Below are positions 61,597-64,000 of a stretch of DNA of 64,000 nt, piece after piece. The DNA is taken from NCBI GenBank assembly GCA_028281945.1, contig JANQIW010000119.1:1-64000 (forward strand), written 5' to 3'. The notes beneath the pieces are model-generated. The model saw only the letters and a program-made list of their open reading frames with translations. It was not told where the DNA came from and did not search any database. The translations under genes were made by a program, and so were the position numbers. Numbering within the stretch: the stretch's first letter is position 1; each line of letters opens with the position of its first letter. Origin of the DNA: Prochloraceae cyanobacterium PL24a_bin.78. GTDB lineage: Bacteria > Cyanobacteriota > Cyanobacteriia > Cyanobacteriales > JANQIW01.

Positions 61597-63417
61597 ATGA
61601 CTACTTTTCTTATAACTTCTAATGCAGATGATGGAGTAGGTACTTTAAGAGAAGCTATTGAATTAGCCAATGGAAATGGAACTAGTGATACCATTACCTT
61701 TGATTCTAGCTTAGAAGGAACAACAATCACTCTAACGACGGGTGAATTAGCTATACTGGAAGATTTGGTAATTGATGCTTCATCTATTTCTGGATTAACC
61801 ATCGATGGGAACAATAATTCCCGTATTTTCAATGTAAGTGATAATACTAATGACATAATTTTTGTCGAATTTATTGGTTTGACTCTTTCTGGTGGAAATC
61901 CTCAATCTGATGATGGTAGTTTATTAGATGGGGGAGCTATTTTTACGGAAGAAAGCTTACAAATTACTAATAGTACTATTTCTGGTAATACTTCTACAAG
62001 TTTAGGAGGGGGGATTTTTAATGTTAATGGTAATTTAACCTTAATAGATAGTACTGTTTCCGATAATAGTAGTTTGAGTGGAGGGGGAATTTTTAACTAT
62101 AATGGTGTTTTAATTATTAATGAGAGTGTTGTAAGTGATAACAACAGTGTTGATAATGGAGGAGGAATCTATAATAATAGTAGTAGTTTAGTTATTAATG
62201 ACAGTATTATAACTGATAATAGCGTTACGGGAATTGATGATATTGATTCCAATAATAATGGAGGTGGCGTTTACAACAATAATAATGGACTTCTAATTAT
62301 TAACAATAGTATTATAACCAATAATAATGTTCCTAATTTTGGTGGTGGTATCTCTACAAATTTCGGCAATATAACCATAACCAATACGACTATATCTGGA
62401 AATACAAGTAATTTTGGCGGTGGATTATATGCTTTTGGCTCTACTACAGATATACAACAAAGTACTATTTCCAATAATGAAGCAACTAATACAGGCGGTG
62501 GGATTTTTACTAATACTGATTTAGAAAGTGAAATAACTACGATAACGAATACGACTATATCGGGAAATACTGCTACTGATGATGGAGGTGGGATTTTTAA
62601 TAATGATGGTTTAACAGTTATTGAAAATAGTACCATTACTAATAATACTGGTTCATCAGGTGGGGGAATTGCTAGTTTTGGTGATAATTTGACAGAAACC
62701 CAAATAGCAAATACGATTATTTCAGGGAATGAAAATAGTGATGTTGATTTTGTTATCGCAGGAGTAAATTCTTTTGTGAGTAATGGAGGGAATTTAATTG
62801 GTATTGGTAATGCAGCAGTGGAAGGCGATAATGTCTTTACTGAAGCCAATGATATCACAGGTATTACCGATCCTGTTATAGGACCTTTAGAAAATAATGG
62901 TGGATTTGTAGAAACTCATGCTTTACTTGCAGGTAGTCCAGCGATAGATGCAGGAATAAATGATAATTTAAGCCCAGAAATAATTACCGATGGAAGAGGT
63001 GAAGGTTTTGATAGAATTATTAATGAGACAGTAGATATAGGTGCATTTGAATTCTTAGATGGATTGAATTTAGATATCGATGGTAATGGAGAAGCAGATG
63101 CTCTGACGGATGGAATCTTAATTTTACGTTCGTTATTTGGATTCACTGGTGATTCTCTCATTGATGGTGCATTGGCTACAGATGCTACTTTGACTACTGC
63201 TTCGGAAATAGAAGACTTTTTAGAAATTACTAATAATAATAATATTTTTGATGTGGATGGTAATGGGGAAGGGGATGCTTTGACGGATGGAATTTTAATT
63301 TTACGTTCGTTGTTTGGATTTACTGATGATTCTCTAATTAATGGTGCGGTGGCTACAGATGCTACTTTGACTACTGCTTCGGAAATTAGCGAGGCTATCA
63401 CTTCTTTATTGCCATAA
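61597..63417 (+). CDS. Beta-helix repeat protein with C-terminal dockerin-like repeats, copy 2
   Basis: A 606-residue paralogue of the preceding gene with the same layout: MTTFLITSNADDGVGTLREA start, then NSTISGNT and GGGIF rungs over about 100-400, VDIGAFEF closing strand, and two dockerin-like units (LDIDGNGEADALTDGILILR and FDVDGNGEGDALTDGILILR). The helix is longer by several rungs than in copy 1, as expected if rungs are gained by unequal exchange. No signal peptide. A clear AGAGGG ribosome site precedes the ATG at 61597. The partner of the dockerins (a cohesin) is not seen in the window. Confidence 0.85.
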   Translation: MTTFLITSNADDGVGTLREAIELANGNGTSDTITFDSSLEGTTITLTTGELAILEDLVIDASSISGLTIDGNNNSRIFNVSDNTNDIIFVEFIGLTLSGGNPQSDDGSLLDGGAIFTEESLQITNSTISGNTSTSLGGGIFNVNGNLTLIDSTVSDNSSLSGGGIFNYNGVLIINESVVSDNNSVDNGGGIYNNSSSLVINDSIITDNSVTGIDDIDSNNNGGGVYNNNNGLLIINNSIITNNNVPNFGGGISTNFGNITITNTTISGNTSNFGGGLYAFGSTTDIQQSTISNNEATNTGGGIFTNTDLESEITTITNTTISGNTATDDGGGIFNNDGLTVIENSTITNNTGSSGGGIASFGDNLTETQIANTIISGNENSDVDFVIAGVNSFVSNGGNLIGIGNAAVEGDNVFTEANDITGITDPVIGPLENNGGFVETHALLAGSPAIDAGINDNLSPEIITDGRGEGFDRIINETVDIGAFEFLDGLNLDIDGNGEADALTDGILILRSLFGFTGDSLIDGALATDATLTTASEIEDFLEITNNNNIFDVDGNGEGDALTDGILILRSLFGFTDDSLINGAVATDATLTTASEISEAITSLLP

Positions 63418-63660
63418 TTATTTAATAAGAAAATAGTTCATCATTAATTGTTAATTAAGTGCTCTTCTTAATTGATGATTGATGATGATTAATAAGTTTA
63501 TTTTAATTAATAAAAAAAAGAAAGTTCTAGAAAATTATTTCAGACAATTCTATTGGATTGATTAAACTTAATAAAATTGATTTTTATAACTGTTGTAAAT
63601 TAGAAATAGAATTAAAAATTGTTTAAAAACTGAATGTAAGTTAATTTACTAATTATGATA

Positions 63661-64000
63661 ATGGAACCCAATTTCAATCGTTTACTTGCTAATCGCTATA
63701 AAATAAAAAAGTTAATTGGAAAAGGTGCTATGGGTATAGTTTATCTTGCTGAAGATACTTTATCAAATGGCTTAAAAGTAGCAGTTAAATTTCTTTCCCA
63801 GGCATTACAAAATGAGAAAATGTTGAAAAAATTTGAGCGAGAGGCGAGAATTAGTGCTTTATTGTCGGAGAAGAGTAATAACATTGTCAAGGTTAAAGAT
63901 TATGGATTAGATTTAAATGGATTGCCTTTTTATGTGATGGAACTTTTGGAGGGGGAAACTCTTGAAGATATTCTTAATGTGGATGTTTTATCTTTACCTC
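63661..64000 (+). CDS. Serine/threonine protein kinase, N-terminal part (runs off the window)
   Basis: The first 113 residues of a Hanks-type kinase. The nucleotide loop is IGKGAMGIVYLAEDT, the catalytic Lys is in VAVKFLS, and the segment PFYVMELLEGETLEDIL is the hinge region. I use the ATG at 63661; another ATG lies two codons earlier at 63655. The catalytic loop and any C-terminal domains are beyond the window. About 240 bases of AT-rich spacer separate it from the beta-helix gene. Confidence 0.88.
   Translation, partial: MEPNFNRLLANRYKIKKLIGKGAMGIVYLAEDTLSNGLKVAVKFLSQALQNEKMLKKFEREARISALLSEKSNNIVKVKDYGLDLNGLPFYVMELLEGETLEDILNVDVLSLP

Noticed and set aside
60349-63401. Long minus-strand open frames opposite the beta-helix/dockerin genes
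   Set aside because: They are mirror images of the repetitive coding sequence (Pro-Pro runs opposite Gly-Gly runs).

Overview
The window comes from an AT-rich cyanobacterial chromosome. The evidence is a Pix/Tax-type phototaxis gene set led by a PatA-type regulator, DnaK1 with its disordered acidic tail, a DUF3754 protein, PEP-CTERM proteins, dockerin-tailed beta-helix proteins, very large Ser/Thr-kinase/ATPase hybrids, and GCGATCGC octamers (HIP1-type, for example 19117-19124 and 21401-21408) with many shorter CGATCG cores. The low G+C would suit a Geminocystis/Cyanobacterium-like lineage, but I cannot fix the genus.

Layout. 1-1447: 5' part of ilvD (minus). 1600-10860: a five-gene chemotaxis-like operon (PatA-type regulator, CheY, CheW, four-GAF MCP, CheA hybrid). 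11176-13689: gyrB carrying a 195-residue mini-intein. 14062-18870: miaA, a C39-like peptidase, a small exported protein, a GNAT acetyltransferase, a spondin/PEP-CTERM protein and a GrpB protein. 18966-23112: a B12-binding radical SAM enzyme, a YefM antitoxin beside a YoeB toxin broken by one nonsense codon, and queC-queE. 23269-33919 (minus): two tandem near-identical precursor-like proteins, a fused YcaO cyclodehydratase, an amidohydrolase and a 1953-residue kinase/ATPase, apparently a TOMM-type RiPP locus. 34991-42713: a beta-helix PEP-CTERM protein, a Fe(III) ABC permease, a glutathionyl-hydroquinone reductase, secF-secD and two small proteins. 43199-49009: a TPR protein, then on the minus strand a compact cluster with three cyclodipeptide synthase (CDPS) homologues, one fused to a TerB-like domain, one free-standing TerB-like protein and the relic of a further CDPS copy. 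49162-59739: pdhB, a short-repeat tract, dnaK1-dnaJ-alanine/glycine symporter, an IS1341-type TnpB, a DUF3754 protein and ribD. 59882-64000: two tandem beta-helix/dockerin genes and the start of a Ser/Thr kinase.

How the genes work together. The Pix-like operon probably passes a light or other signal through PixJ and PixL to two receiver proteins that act on type IV pili. The minus-strand block 23269-33919 could make and regulate a heterocyclised peptide product, though no dehydrogenase or exporter is visible. The CDPS cluster is the most unusual region. All three CDPS domains keep the residues aligned with the catalytic Ser, Tyr, Glu and Tyr of AlbC, and the partners are TerB-like domains rather than the usual tailoring enzymes. 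The layout looks like tandem duplication of a TerB-CDPS module followed by fission or fusion and decay. This is the best candidate for an undescribed system here.

All family assignments rest on reading motifs by eye; no database search was run.
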